Of a stretch of DNA of 37,201 nt, positions 15,978 to 24,488 are shown one piece after another. The stretch is from NCBI GenBank assembly GCA_945863885.1, contig CAMAZY010000026.1, forward strand, positions 1 through 37,201, given 5' to 3'. The notes under the pieces were generated by a model. That model saw nothing but the letters and a program-made list of their open reading frames with translations, was not told where the DNA came from and ran no database searches. Each line of letters starts with the position of its first letter. Within the stretch, counting starts at the first letter, position 1. This stretch comes from an uncultured Clostridia bacterium. Lineage in GTDB: Bacteria > Bacillota > Clostridia > Oscillospirales > Acutalibacteraceae. Both the position numbers and the translations under genes were made by a program.

Positions 15978-16979
15978 TTATAACAGCACCGCTCCGTGAT
16001 CTTTGCAGTACTTCACGGTTTCCTCGTCCCAATAGGAAGACTGGACTTCGCCGATGTGCGCCTTTCTCAAGAAGAACATACACATTCTTGACTGACCGAT
16101 TCCGCCGCCGATGGTGTAGGGGAGCTCGCCCGAAAGAAGCGCTTTGTGGAACGGTAAGTCCTTTCTGTTTTCACAGCCGCTTTCTTTAAGCTGATTTATA
16201 AGAGCGGTTTCGTCAACACGGATGCCCATTGACGAAAGCTCAAGGGCGATATCAAGAATCGGATAATAAACAATAATGTCGCCGTTCAGGCTCCAGTCGT
16301 CATAGTCGGGAGCTCTGCCGTCGTGGGGTTTGCCGTCCCTGAGCTTGCCGCCGACCTGCATCAGGAAGATCGCACCGTGTTCCTTTGCGGCGATATATTC
16401 CCTTTCTTTTCTTGTCTTGTCGGGGTACATCTCTTCAAGCTCGCCCGTGGTAATAAAATGAATCTTTTCGGGAAGCAGACTTCCGATAAAGTCATATTCT
16501 CTTGTGATGTAGTATTCGGTATGACGAAGCGCCGCATAGATAAGCTTTACCGTCTTTTTCAGCGTTTCAACGGTTCTTTCCTCTTTGGCTATGATTTTTT
16601 CCCAATCCCACTGGTCAACGAAAATCGAATGAATATTGTCCGTTTCCTCGTCACGTCTGATGGCGTTCATGTCGGTATAAAGACCCTCGCCCTGATTGAA
16701 GCCGTACATCTTCAGCGCATACCGTTTCCATTTCGCAAGAGAATGGACGATTTCAAATTGTTCACCGCTGAAAATATCGAAGCCTACGGGTCTTTCCGTT
16801 CCGTTGAGGTTGTCGTTGATGCCGCTTTTTGCGTCAACAAACAGCGGAGCGGAAACTCTTGTCAGATTCAGCTCGATTGCAAGATCTCTTTCGAAAAAGT
16901 CCTTAACCTTTTTGATTGCCTGTTCGGTCTCTCTGATGGAAAGATGAGACGAATAACCGTCGGGAATAGTTACTGCCAT
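15978..16979 (-). CDS. asnA: Aspartate-ammonia ligase
   Basis: Makes asparagine from aspartate, ammonia and ATP. The 333-residue length and class II synthetase-like fold agree with AsnA: TRVSAPLFVDAKSGINDNLNG near residue 40, the central FVDQWDWEK, and the final GGGIGQSRMCMFFLRKAHIGE (split family blocks). It uses free ammonia, unlike glutamine-dependent AsnB. It has its own strong promoter 32 bp upstream of the start. The ribosome site is GAGGAT. Confidence 0.95.
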   Translation of the reverse strand: MAVTIPDGYSSHLSIRETEQAIKKVKDFFERDLAIELNLTRVSAPLFVDAKSGINDNLNGTERPVGFDIFSGEQFEIVHSLAKWKRYALKMYGFNQGEGLYTDMNAIRRDEETDNIHSIFVDQWDWEKIIAKEERTVETLKKTVKLIYAALRHTEYYITREYDFIGSLLPEKIHFITTGELEEMYPDKTRKEREYIAAKEHGAIFLMQVGGKLRDGKPHDGRAPDYDDWSLNGDIIVYYPILDIALELSSMGIRVDETALINQLKESGCENRKDLPFHKALLSGELPYTIGGGIGQSRMCMFFLRKAHIGEVQSSYWDEETVKYCKDHGAVLL

Positions 16980-17011
16980 AAAAATATCCTCTTTTCAATA
17001 ATACTGTTTAA

Positions 17012-17041
17012 ATTATAACAAATACCGACCGTTTATGTCAA
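17012..17041 (-). promoter_or_regulatory. Promoter of asnA
   Basis: On the minus strand TTGACA (17036-17041) and TATAAT (17012-17017) are separated by 18 bp, both perfect hexamers. The leader is only about 25 nt, so there is no room for a T-box. Confidence 0.85.
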
Positions 17042-17082
17042 TGCTGAGTTTGATGGAGTTTCCGCTCTTGCCGATAAAAATA

Positions 17083-17107
17083 CAGCGGTCAGATTTCTTT
17101 ACCGCTG
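17083..17107 (-). terminator. Terminator of the GNAT gene
   Basis: CAGCGGT and ACCGCTG form a 7-bp stem with an 11-base loop, followed on the minus strand by TATTTTTAT, three bases after the GNAT stop codon. Confidence 0.8.
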
Positions 17108-17109
17108 CA

Positions 17110-17547
17110 TTACAATATTTCTTTTTTCATCCTGTCGGCTGAATATTCCGTATAGCCGTGCTTCGTATAAAAATGCCTTGATTCAAACCATTCATCGCCG
17201 TTTCCCAAATGCACAAATATTGTTTTTACATTTTGCGATATTAAATGGCTTTCCGCGACACTTAACAAGGCTGTTCCGATTCCTTGCCTCTTCAAATTAA
17301 ACTTGACGAACAATCGGTGCAAATCCGCTCTGCCGGAGTTTCTGTCAAGATGAAAGCCGATACTGCCGACAACTCTGTTGCTTTCATCAACTGCAATCCA
17401 GAACATATCTCCCTTATCAAAATAATTTGATTTGATATCGAGCAGATCTTCATTCAGACCGGGAACTCTTCCTAAGGCATTTTTCGCTTCCAATATCATA
17501 AAAATCAGGTCATCACGGAACCGATCTTCGAATGGCATGATTTTCAT
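17110..17547 (-). CDS. GNAT-family N-acetyltransferase
   Basis: A 145-residue acetyl-CoA-dependent transferase. The acetyl-CoA motif is LFVKFNLKRQGIGTALL (about residues 80-96), with the QGIG turn. Preceding strands (FWIAVDESNRVVGSIGFHL) and the C-terminal FYTKHGYTEY fit the fold. The substrate could be an amine, an antibiotic or a protein N terminus and cannot be told from sequence. The ribosome site before ATG 17547 is weak (GAAG). It is 11 bp downstream of the small membrane protein gene, so it may be co-transcribed. Confidence 0.85.
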   Translation of the reverse strand: MKIMPFEDRFRDDLIFMILEAKNALGRVPGLNEDLLDIKSNYFDKGDMFWIAVDESNRVVGSIGFHLDRNSGRADLHRLFVKFNLKRQGIGTALLSVAESHLISQNVKTIFVHLGNGDEWFESRHFYTKHGYTEYSADRMKKEIL

Positions 17548-17558
17548 TGCTTCAATTT

Positions 17559-17750
17559 TTAAGCCGCATCGTCCGGCTTCGGCATAAACTTTTCGGCAAG
17601 GCGGTTTTCGTCAATGCCGCTGATTTTTTCATTCTTCGGAATCAGGGTGTACACCGTCATCGCCACTACTGCGGCGGTTGCGACAAAATTGACAAGACGG
17701 GAAGCCCGTGTGATCTTTTTGTTGATTTTTTTCAAAGTCTTTTTCTTCAT
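17559..17750 (-). CDS. Small single-helix membrane protein, unknown
   Basis: A 63-residue protein with a very basic N terminus (MKKKTLKKINKKITRASR) and one hydrophobic segment (about residues 20-38), then a short polar tail. The charge pattern suggests the N terminus stays in the cytoplasm. GGAGG 9 bp upstream decides the ATG at 17750; the frame extends to 17792 without a ribosome site. It is 14 bp from the preceding small gene and they are probably co-transcribed. No family is recognised. Confidence 0.65.
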   Translation of the reverse strand: MKKKTLKKINKKITRASRLVNFVATAAVVAMTVYTLIPKNEKISGIDENRLAEKFMPKPDDAA

Positions 17751-17764
17751 AACGCTTGCCTCCG

Positions 17765-17959
17765 TCAGTCGATTGTAATGTTGTAGCCGCATTCACCGAA
17801 ATAGCGGACAAGAAAGCTTTTGTTTTCGCCTTGTCTGAGCCACGCAGTTGAGACCTGCTTTGTTTTGATGATTTCGTCAAGGAGCTGACGGTTCCGGTTG
17901 ACCCACGCCTTATATTCGATGTCGGGCATGAACACAAGTCGTCCGCCTTTGTTTTCCAT
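17765..17959 (-). CDS. Small protein of 64 residues, unknown
   Basis: A compact, soluble, basic protein with several aromatic residues (IEYKAWVNRN, STAWLRQGENKSFLVRYFGECGYNITID). The extended ribosome site GAGGTGATC matches the 3' end of 16S rRNA over about 9 bases, which argues for real and efficient translation. No strong promoter is seen; it lies just downstream of the 5S terminator on the same strand. The family is not recognised. Confidence 0.65.
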   Translation of the reverse strand: MENKGGRLVFMPDIEYKAWVNRNRQLLDEIIKTKQVSTAWLRQGENKSFLVRYFGECGYNITID

Positions 17960-18010
17960 AAATGATCACCTCAAGGATAGATTTGACAGTTACGGAAGAA
18001 GTAAAACAAA

Positions 18011-18034
18011 AAGCCACAGATTTTTCTGCGGCTT
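18011..18034 (-). terminator. Terminator of the 5S rRNA gene
   Basis: AAGCCGCAGA and TCTGTGGCTT form a 10-bp stem (one G-U) with a short A loop, followed on the minus strand by TTTGTTTTAC, 14 bases after the 5S 3' end. Confidence 0.85.
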
Positions 18035-18047
18035 TGTTTTTGTTTGT

Positions 18048-18163
<116 letters not shown>

Positions 18164-18200
18164 TGCGCTGTGTTCGTCGCACTGCGTTTTCAGTGTTGTT

Positions 18201-18229
18201 ATTATACCGCCGCCAAACGGTTTTGTCAA
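18201..18229 (-). promoter_or_regulatory. Consensus promoter of the 5S rRNA gene
   Basis: On the minus strand TTGACA (18224-18229) and TATAAT (18201-18206) are separated by exactly 17 bp, a perfect consensus. An A-rich stretch just upstream (18232-18260) looks like an UP element, as expected of an rRNA promoter. Confidence 0.9.
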
Positions 18230-18286
18230 GCCTTTTTTGAAACTTTTTTATTTTTTCTGATTTTTTCGGGAACTTACTGTCAAGGC

Positions 18287-18384
18287 TTGACTTTTTCGGC
18301 CGTTCGGGTATAATCATACTTGCGCCATTTAAAGCGTAACACTTTAAAGTGTTAAAGCGAGACGGCATATGGCATTTTTTTTTT
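18287..18384 (+). ncRNA. Candidate small RNA unit (promoter, palindrome, T-tract)
   Basis: TTGACT (18287-18292) and TATAAT (18309-18314), 16 bp apart, predict a start near 18321. The RNA would contain the perfect 18-bp palindrome TAACACTTTAAAGTGTTA (18337-18354), enclosed by a GCCAT/ATGGC stem (18324-18328 with 18369-18373), and then ten T residues (18375-18384). That is a complete unit of about 60 nt with no open frame. It could instead be the operator and leader region for the gene at 18497, but that gene has its own promoter at 18436. Function unknown. Confidence 0.45.
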
Positions 18385-18435
18385 GCATGATTTCTTCTGT
18401 CTAAAACAAAAAAGCAAACAATTCACTTTCGCTTC

Positions 18436-18464
18436 TTGTAATATACCGACGGTTTTGCTATAAT
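18436..18464 (+). promoter_or_regulatory. Promoter of the EcsC-like gene
   Basis: TTGTAA (18436-18441) and TATAAT (18459-18464) are 17 bp apart and 33 bp upstream of the start codon. Confidence 0.7.
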
Positions 18465-18496
18465 GAACCGAATCATTAAATCGGAGTTGTAGATGA

Positions 18497-19393
18497 ATGC
18501 CGACTGTAAAAGAAATCACCGATACCATCAGGAATATGTCTGAAAAAATTGCCGATACGGGCAGTAAGCTCAAGCGCAGATATAAGCGGTATGCCGATAA
18601 CGCACCCGAATCGGATATCGGGTTTCCCGATGAAGTTATCATCGAAACGGTAACTGAGATACCGCAAGCAAAAATCGACCGCAACACAAGTTTATCCGAG
18701 CAGTTTCAAGCCGAAGAAGAAAGCCGGCTGAAAACGATACTTGAAAAAGGTCCCGTTGAAGCCGGATGCGATAGGGAAGAGCTTCGGAAAAAAGCAATCT
18801 CTCTTACGCAAAAAAGAATCACGCAGACATTCATCGGAGACATACCCGAAGCTATACTCGAAAAGACAGCAATTCCTTATAATACCTTATTGTACTATAT
18901 GGCGGCTGTCCGATTGATTCAGGATATTGCCTATCTTTACGGAGAAAGCGACTTTTGGAATTCGGGCGATTGTGACACCGATAAAACAGTTTTGCGGTTA
19001 TGTTTATATTATAGCGTCATGTCTGGTTCGGGCAGAGCCGAAAAAGCGCTAAAACTTTTATCGTCGTCGGTGACAAGCAAAAGCTTCAACAAACTGACCG
19101 AAAGCTTCATCGAAAAGACCGTCTATCAGCCTATTATCAAGCCTGCCGCCAAGGCATTGAAAATCAAGAAGCCGAAAACGATGTTTGATAAAGTCATTTC
19201 CAAAGCGATGCCGGTTGTGAAAAATGCCGTTTCCGGCGGAATTAACCTTTCGTCGCTTTATCCGATGGCGGGAAGACTTATTAAAACGCTTGATGAGGCG
19301 CAGTTTTCCTACAGTGCCGCCGATTTTGAAAAGGACTGGTATGAGATTGAAAAGGAGGTTCAGTCTGATGCCGAAGGAACGAAAACAACATAA
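18497..19393 (+). CDS. EcsC-family-like protein
   Basis: A 298-residue protein. The N-terminal 90 residues are charged and variable. The rest resembles the EcsC family: RLIQDIAYLYGESDF near residue 140, and SKAMPVVKNAVSGGINLSSLYPMAGRLIKTL near 235-265, where EcsC proteins have a PvvGavvGGgiN-like segment. The segment is amphipathic and may contact the membrane. EcsC's biochemical role is unsettled, and here no ecsA or ecsB is nearby. GGAG (18483-18486) precedes ATG 18497 by 10 bases; an ATG at 18493 is in another frame and stops after 16 codons. Confidence 0.6.
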   Translation: MPTVKEITDTIRNMSEKIADTGSKLKRRYKRYADNAPESDIGFPDEVIIETVTEIPQAKIDRNTSLSEQFQAEEESRLKTILEKGPVEAGCDREELRKKAISLTQKRITQTFIGDIPEAILEKTAIPYNTLLYYMAAVRLIQDIAYLYGESDFWNSGDCDTDKTVLRLCLYYSVMSGSGRAEKALKLLSSSVTSKSFNKLTESFIEKTVYQPIIKPAAKALKIKKPKTMFDKVISKAMPVVKNAVSGGINLSSLYPMAGRLIKTLDEAQFSYSAADFEKDWYEIEKEVQSDAEGTKTT

Positions 19394-19399
19394 AAAGGA

Positions 19400-19435
19400 C
19401 AGCCGCCCGATTTTGCTCGGACGGCTGATTTTTTT
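19400..19435. terminator. Terminator between the EcsC-like gene and purL
   Basis: CAGCCGCCCGA (19400-19410) pairs with TCGGACGGCTG (19417-19427) with one mismatch, followed by seven T residues. On the minus strand it is followed by TCCTTTTTA and also serves purL. Confidence 0.85.
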
Positions 19436-19444
19436 ACCGTGTTC

Positions 19445-22400
19445 TTATTTGAAGTACTCCACAGCATTCCGGAACATTCCGATGTCGTAGTTCCCCTCGA
19501 CATTCTTGTAAAGTCCGGTGTCGATTCTTTCGCTGTGTCCCATTTTGCCGAAGACTCTGCCGTCGGGGGACGTGATACCCTCGATCGCAAAGGCGGAGTT
19601 GTTCGGGTTAAAGTGTATATCGCTTGTGGCGTTGCCGTCAAGGTCGCAGTACTGCGTGGCGATCTGACCGTTTTCAGAGAGCTTCCGGATCAGCTCCTCG
19701 CTCGCCAGGAAGCGTCCCTCACCGTGCGAAATCGGAACGGAGTATACCTCGCCGACATTCGTTGATGAAAGCCACGGGGACTTATTTGAAGCAATTCTCG
19801 TTCTTACAATTCTTGACTGATGTCTGCCGATGGTGTTGAATGTCAGCGTCGGACAGCTTTCGTCGGTGTCGATAATCTTACCGAACGGTACAAGACCGAG
19901 CTTGATTAACGCCTGGAAGCCGTTGCAGATACCGCACATAAGGCCGTCACGCTGTTCGAGAAGCTTTGTGACTTCTTCTTTGATTGCGGCGTTCCGGAAG
20001 AAAGCCGTAATGAATTTACCGCTGCCGTCCGGCTCGTCGCCGCCGGAGAAGCCGCCGGGAATAAAGACGATCTGCGACTCCGAGAGACGCTTTGCGAAGT
20101 AGTCCGCCGATTCGGCAATACCGCTTGCGGTCAGGTTGTTGATGACGATAATTTCCGCCTCGGCTCCCGCTCTTTCGACAGCCTTTGCGGAATCGTATTC
20201 GCAGTTCGTGCCCGGGAAAACGGGAATGAGCACTCTCGGCTTTGCGACCTTGATAGCCGGAGCGGGTCTTGTTTCGGCGGTAAAGGCGAAATTCTCGATT
20301 TTTCCGCCGTTTTGCTCGATGTTGCAGGAATAAACCGGCTCAAGCTTGTTTTCGTATGCGTCAAGAAGAGCATCAAGTGAAACGCTCTTGTCGCCGTACT
20401 TGATAGTTTTTTTGTCGGTTGTTGTGCCGAGTACGATTCCCTCGTCAACGTCGCCGACCGTTTCAAGAATGAAGGCGCCGTAGTTGTAGCCGAAGATATC
20501 GTCTGCCGAAACGTTCTTATCGTATTCGAAGCCGATGCCGTTACCGAAGCCCATCTTCATGACCGCTTCCGCCACACCGCCGAAGCCGGGCGTATAAGCC
20601 GCCTTGACGTTTCCGCTTCTCATAAGAGCGTTGACCTTGTTGAATACGCAAAGGAGTGATTCGGTGTCGGGAAGTCCGTTTTCGTTATACTCCGGTTTAA
20701 TCAGCACGCACTTGTGTCCTGCCGCTTTGAATTCGGAAGAAATAACCTCATCGGTTTTGCCGGTTGTGACGGCAAAGGAAACAAGAGTAGGGGGAACGTC
20801 GAGATCTTCAAAGCTTCCGCTCATCGAGTCCTTACCGCCAATTGCGGCAATCCCGAGCTCTTTCTGCGCTTCAAAAGCACCGAGCAAAGCCGAAAGCGGC
20901 TTGCCCCAACGTCTGCCGTCCTTACCGGGACGCTCAAAATATTCCTGGAACGTCAGATAGACGTCCTCGAACGAAGCACCGCTTGCAATCAGTTTCGAAA
21001 CCGATTCCACAACGGCTAGATAAGCACCGTGATACGGGGATTTTTCGGTGATGAACGGATTGTAGCCCCACGCCATGTAGGAGCAGTCATCGGTATGCTT
21101 CTTTTCCTGGGAAATCTTCTGTACCATCGCCTGATTCGGTGTCAGCTGATACTTACCGCCGAACGGCATGAGCACCGTACCCGCTCCTATGGTTGAGTCG
21201 AAGCGCTCGGAAAGACCTCTCTTTGAGCAGACGTTGAGATCGGAGGCCAAAGCAACATAATTATCTGAAAAGTCGCCGCTTGTGTCTTTTTTGTATTCTT
21301 CGGGAGCGGAAAGCACGATATCAATATGCTTTTCGGCACCGTTGGAATTAAGGAATTCTCTTGAAATGTCAACGATCGTCTTGCCGTTCCATGTCATGGT
21401 CAGTCTCGGATCTGCCTTTACGGACGCAACGACGGTTGCTTCAAGATTTTCTTTCTTTGCTTTTTCGAGGAAGCGGTCAACGTCGTTTGCGTCAACGACA
21501 ACCGCCATTCTTTCCTGCGATTCGGAAATAGCAAGCTCCGTGCCGTCAAGACCCTCGTACTTTTTCGGCACAAGGTTCAGGTCGATGTCAAGTCCGTCGG
21601 CAAGCTCGCCGATTGCAACCGAAACACCGCCTGCGCCGAAGTCGTTACAACGCTTAATCATCAGGCAGGCCTCTTTATCACGGAAAAGACGCTGAAGCTT
21701 TCTTTCCTCGGGGGCATTACCCTTTTGTACCTCGGCGCCGCAGCTTTCAAGCGACTTGAGGTTATGAGACTTCGACGAACCTGTCGCACCGCCGCAACCG
21801 TCACGTCCCGTTCTTCCGCCTAAGAGGATAATTTTATCGCCCGGTGTCGGACACTCACGGCGTACGTTTTCCGCCGGAGCCGCCGCAATCACGGCACCGA
21901 TTTCCATGCGCTTTGCCGCATAGCCGTCGTGATAAATTTCGTCAACCTGACCGGTGGCAAGACCGATCTGGTTACCGTAGGAGGAATAACCGGCCGCCGC
22001 CGTGGTAACGATTTTACGCTGCGGAAGCTTACCGGGGAGCGTATGCTCAACCGGCTTCAACGGGTCAGCCGCACCCGTTACACGCATCGCACCGTAAACG
22101 TAGGAGCGTCCCGAAAGCGGGTCACGGATCGCACCGCCGATACAGGTCGCCGCACCGCCGAACGGCTCGATTTCGGTCGGGTGGTTATGGGTTTCGTTCT
22201 TGAAGAGAAGAAGCCAAGGCTCTTTTTTGCCGTCAACCTCAACCTCAATTTTGACGGTGCAGGCGTTGATCTCCTCGGATTCGTCAAGCTTTTCGAGTTT
22301 ACCCGTTTTCTTGAGGTATTTTGCGGCAATCGTGCCGACGTCCATGAGGTTAATCGGCTTCGTTCTGCCGAGCTCTTTCCGGACAGCGATATAGTCTTCA

Positions 22401-23173
22401 TAAGCCGTCTGCAAAAGCGCATCTTCAAAGGTGACGTTGTCGATTGTTGTCAGAAACGTCGTATGACGGCAATGATCCGACCAGTAGGTGTCAATCATGC
22501 GGATTTCCGTAATCGTCGGCTCACGGTTTTCGGTCTTAAAGTAGTCCTGACAGAACTTAATGTCGTCCTTATCCATCGCAAGACCGTAATCGGCAACAAA
22601 CTTTTCGAGTCCGTTATCATCAAGAGCCAGAAAGCCGTCAAGCGTCCTGACCTCGGTCGGGATAACCATTTCGGTTTTCAGCGTGCTGACTTTTTCAAGA
22701 GACGCTTCTCTCGACTCAACGGGGTTGATAACGTATTTCTTGATTTTTTCGACTTCTTCCGCGGTAAGGTCGCCGTAAAGAAGGTAAATTCTTGCCGTTC
22801 TGACGTCCGGGCGGTCTTTTTGGGAAATGATCTGAATACACTGCGCCGCACTGTCCGCTCTCTGGTCAAACTGACCGGGGAGATATTCGGCGGCGAAAAC
22901 TGTTGCGCCCTCGCTTTCGAACGAATCGGAAACAATATCAAGCTGAGGTTCGGAAAAAACCGTCGTTTTGCAGACCTCGAAAAGCTCGGGGTCAATATTT
23001 TCAACATCATAGCGGTTGATGATTCTGACATCCTGAAGGCTCTTGATTCCGAGGAAGCTTTGAGCATCGCTCAGAAGGGCTTTCGCTTCGTTGGCAAGCT
23101 CCTTTTTCTTTTCAACATAAATCCGATATACCATGGTCATTACATGACTCGAATCCCGGGTTGATCGGTACAT
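19445..23173 (-). CDS. purL: Phosphoribosylformylglycinamidine synthase, single chain
   Basis: Converts FGAR, glutamine and ATP to FGAM. At 1242 residues it is the long one-chain form, with synthetase and glutaminase (PurQ-like) domains fused. Visible motifs are ETHNHPTEIEPFGGAATCIGG near residue 330, the second synthetase half around GGKDSMSG, and the C-terminal amidotransferase with nucleophile C1083 in MCGICNGF and SHGEGRF further on. The start is uncertain: ATG 23173 has a poor ribosome site, ATGs at 23140 and 23134 are closer to where homologues begin (VYRIYVEKK), and the only good AAAGGAG is near 23205. Last gene of the purine operon. Confidence 0.95.
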   Translation of the reverse strand: MYRSTRDSSHVMTMVYRIYVEKKKELANEAKALLSDAQSFLGIKSLQDVRIINRYDVENIDPELFEVCKTTVFSEPQLDIVSDSFESEGATVFAAEYLPGQFDQRADSAAQCIQIISQKDRPDVRTARIYLLYGDLTAEEVEKIKKYVINPVESREASLEKVSTLKTEMVIPTEVRTLDGFLALDDNGLEKFVADYGLAMDKDDIKFCQDYFKTENREPTITEIRMIDTYWSDHCRHTTFLTTIDNVTFEDALLQTAYEDYIAVRKELGRTKPINLMDVGTIAAKYLKKTGKLEKLDESEEINACTVKIEVEVDGKKEPWLLLFKNETHNHPTEIEPFGGAATCIGGAIRDPLSGRSYVYGAMRVTGAADPLKPVEHTLPGKLPQRKIVTTAAAGYSSYGNQIGLATGQVDEIYHDGYAAKRMEIGAVIAAAPAENVRRECPTPGDKIILLGGRTGRDGCGGATGSSKSHNLKSLESCGAEVQKGNAPEERKLQRLFRDKEACLMIKRCNDFGAGGVSVAIGELADGLDIDLNLVPKKYEGLDGTELAISESQERMAVVVDANDVDRFLEKAKKENLEATVVASVKADPRLTMTWNGKTIVDISREFLNSNGAEKHIDIVLSAPEEYKKDTSGDFSDNYVALASDLNVCSKRGLSERFDSTIGAGTVLMPFGGKYQLTPNQAMVQKISQEKKHTDDCSYMAWGYNPFITEKSPYHGAYLAVVESVSKLIASGASFEDVYLTFQEYFERPGKDGRRWGKPLSALLGAFEAQKELGIAAIGGKDSMSGSFEDLDVPPTLVSFAVTTGKTDEVISSEFKAAGHKCVLIKPEYNENGLPDTESLLCVFNKVNALMRSGNVKAAYTPGFGGVAEAVMKMGFGNGIGFEYDKNVSADDIFGYNYGAFILETVGDVDEGIVLGTTTDKKTIKYGDKSVSLDALLDAYENKLEPVYSCNIEQNGGKIENFAFTAETRPAPAIKVAKPRVLIPVFPGTNCEYDSAKAVERAGAEAEIIVINNLTASGIAESADYFAKRLSESQIVFIPGGFSGGDEPDGSGKFITAFFRNAAIKEEVTKLLEQRDGLMCGICNGFQALIKLGLVPFGKIIDTDESCPTLTFNTIGRHQSRIVRTRIASNKSPWLSSTNVGEVYSVPISHGEGRFLASEELIRKLSENGQIATQYCDLDGNATSDIHFNPNNSAFAIEGITSPDGRVFGKMGHSERIDTGLYKNVEGNYDIGMFRNAVEYFK

Positions 23174-23216
23174 GACTTCAACCTGAGTGCCCGAGCCGGT
23201 TCTCCTTTCGTTGATT

Positions 23217-24488
23217 TTATTTTTTCAGTGCCTTAAGGGCTCTTTGTCCGATATCTTTACGGTAAAAGCCGTTTTCAAATTCCACCTTTTCGGTAAGAGC
23301 ATACGCTTTTTCGATTGCGTGGTCGAGTGTGTCGGAAACCGCCGTTACGCCGAGAACACGGCCGCCGGCACTAAGAAGTTTACCGTCTTCACATTTTGCG
23401 CCGGCAACAAAAATTTCGCTTTTGCTGTCGGTTTCGGGAAGAACGATCGGGAAACCGCTCTCATATTTGACGGGATAGCCTTTCGAAGCAACGATCACAC
23501 AGCAGGCGGATTCCGAGCTGAATTTTACCTCGGTTTCAGAAAGCTTGCCCTCACTTGTCGCTTTCATAACGGTGAACAGATCGCTTCTGAGAAGCGGCAG
23601 AACAACCTGCGTTTCGGGGTCGCCGAAGCGGCAGTTATATTCGATAACCTTCGGGCCGTCTTTTGTAATCATCAAGCCGAAATAGAGACAGCCTCGAAAT
23701 TCTCTTCCCTCTTTTTTCATCGCTTCGATGGTCGGCAGGAAGATTGTTTTCATACACTCGTCGGCGATTTCTTTCGTATAATACGGGTTCGGCGCAACCG
23801 TTCCCATACCGCCGGTGTTCAGTCCCTCATCGTTGTCGTGCGCTCTTTTATGATCCATGGAGGAAACCATCGGAACAACCACATTTCCGTCTGTGAACGA
23901 AAGCACGGAAACCTCGGGTCCTTCTAAAAATTCTTCGATAACAACCCGGCTTCCGCTTTCGCCGAAGATTTTATTTTCCATCATCGAACGGACAGCGTCT
24001 TTTGCTTCTTCTCTTGTCATGGCGATGATAACGCCCTTACCGAGAGCTAAGCCGTCCGCCTTGATAACCGTCGGAATCGGAGCGGAATCAAGATAAGAAA
24101 GCGCCTTTTCCATATCGTCAAAGACTTCGTACTGCGCCGTCGGAATGCCGTATTTTTTCATCAGGTTCTTCGAAAAGACCTTGCTGCCCTCGATTATAGC
24201 GGCGTTCTTTTTCGGCCCGAAGCACGGTACGCCGATTCCCTCAAGGGCGTCGACCGCACCTAAAACGAGCGGATCATCGGGTGCAACCACGGCAAAGTCA
24301 ATCTTGTTTTGCTTTGCGAAGTTCACAATGCCGTCAATGTCCTTAGCTCCGATATTGACGAGTGTTGCATCGTCTTTCATGCCGCCGTTTCCGGGCAGAG
24401 CAAAAATTTCTTCAATATCCTTGTTCTCTTTCAGCTTTTTGATGATGGCGTGCTCACGTCCGCCGCCGCCGACAACTAAGATTTTCAT
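23217..24488 (-). CDS. purD: Phosphoribosylamine-glycine ligase (GARS)
   Basis: Joins glycine to phosphoribosylamine using ATP, the second step of purine synthesis. The 423-residue ATP-grasp enzyme begins MKILVVGGGGREHAI and contains DHKRAHDNDEGLNTGGMGT near residue 220 and FGDPETQVVLP near 290, all family signatures. The start at 24488 follows AAGGAG; it overlaps the purN stop in an ATGA, so translation is coupled. The frame reaches 24557 only inside purN. Confidence 0.96.
   Translation of the reverse strand: MKILVVGGGGREHAIIKKLKENKDIEEIFALPGNGGMKDDATLVNIGAKDIDGIVNFAKQNKIDFAVVAPDDPLVLGAVDALEGIGVPCFGPKKNAAIIEGSKVFSKNLMKKYGIPTAQYEVFDDMEKALSYLDSAPIPTVIKADGLALGKGVIIAMTREEAKDAVRSMMENKIFGESGSRVVIEEFLEGPEVSVLSFTDGNVVVPMVSSMDHKRAHDNDEGLNTGGMGTVAPNPYYTKEIADECMKTIFLPTIEAMKKEGREFRGCLYFGLMITKDGPKVIEYNCRFGDPETQVVLPLLRSDLFTVMKATSEGKLSETEVKFSSESACCVIVASKGYPVKYESGFPIVLPETDSKSEIFVAGAKCEDGKLLSAGGRVLGVTAVSDTLDHAIEKAYALTEKVEFENGFYRKDIGQRALKALKK

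Noticed and set aside
16980-17041. T-box leader for asnA
   Set aside because: The promoter lies so close to the start that the leader is about 25 nt, too short for a T-box.
21929-23164. 411-codon plus-strand frame opposite purL
   Set aside because: It is a long antisense shadow arising from codon bias in purL; no domain and no ribosome site.
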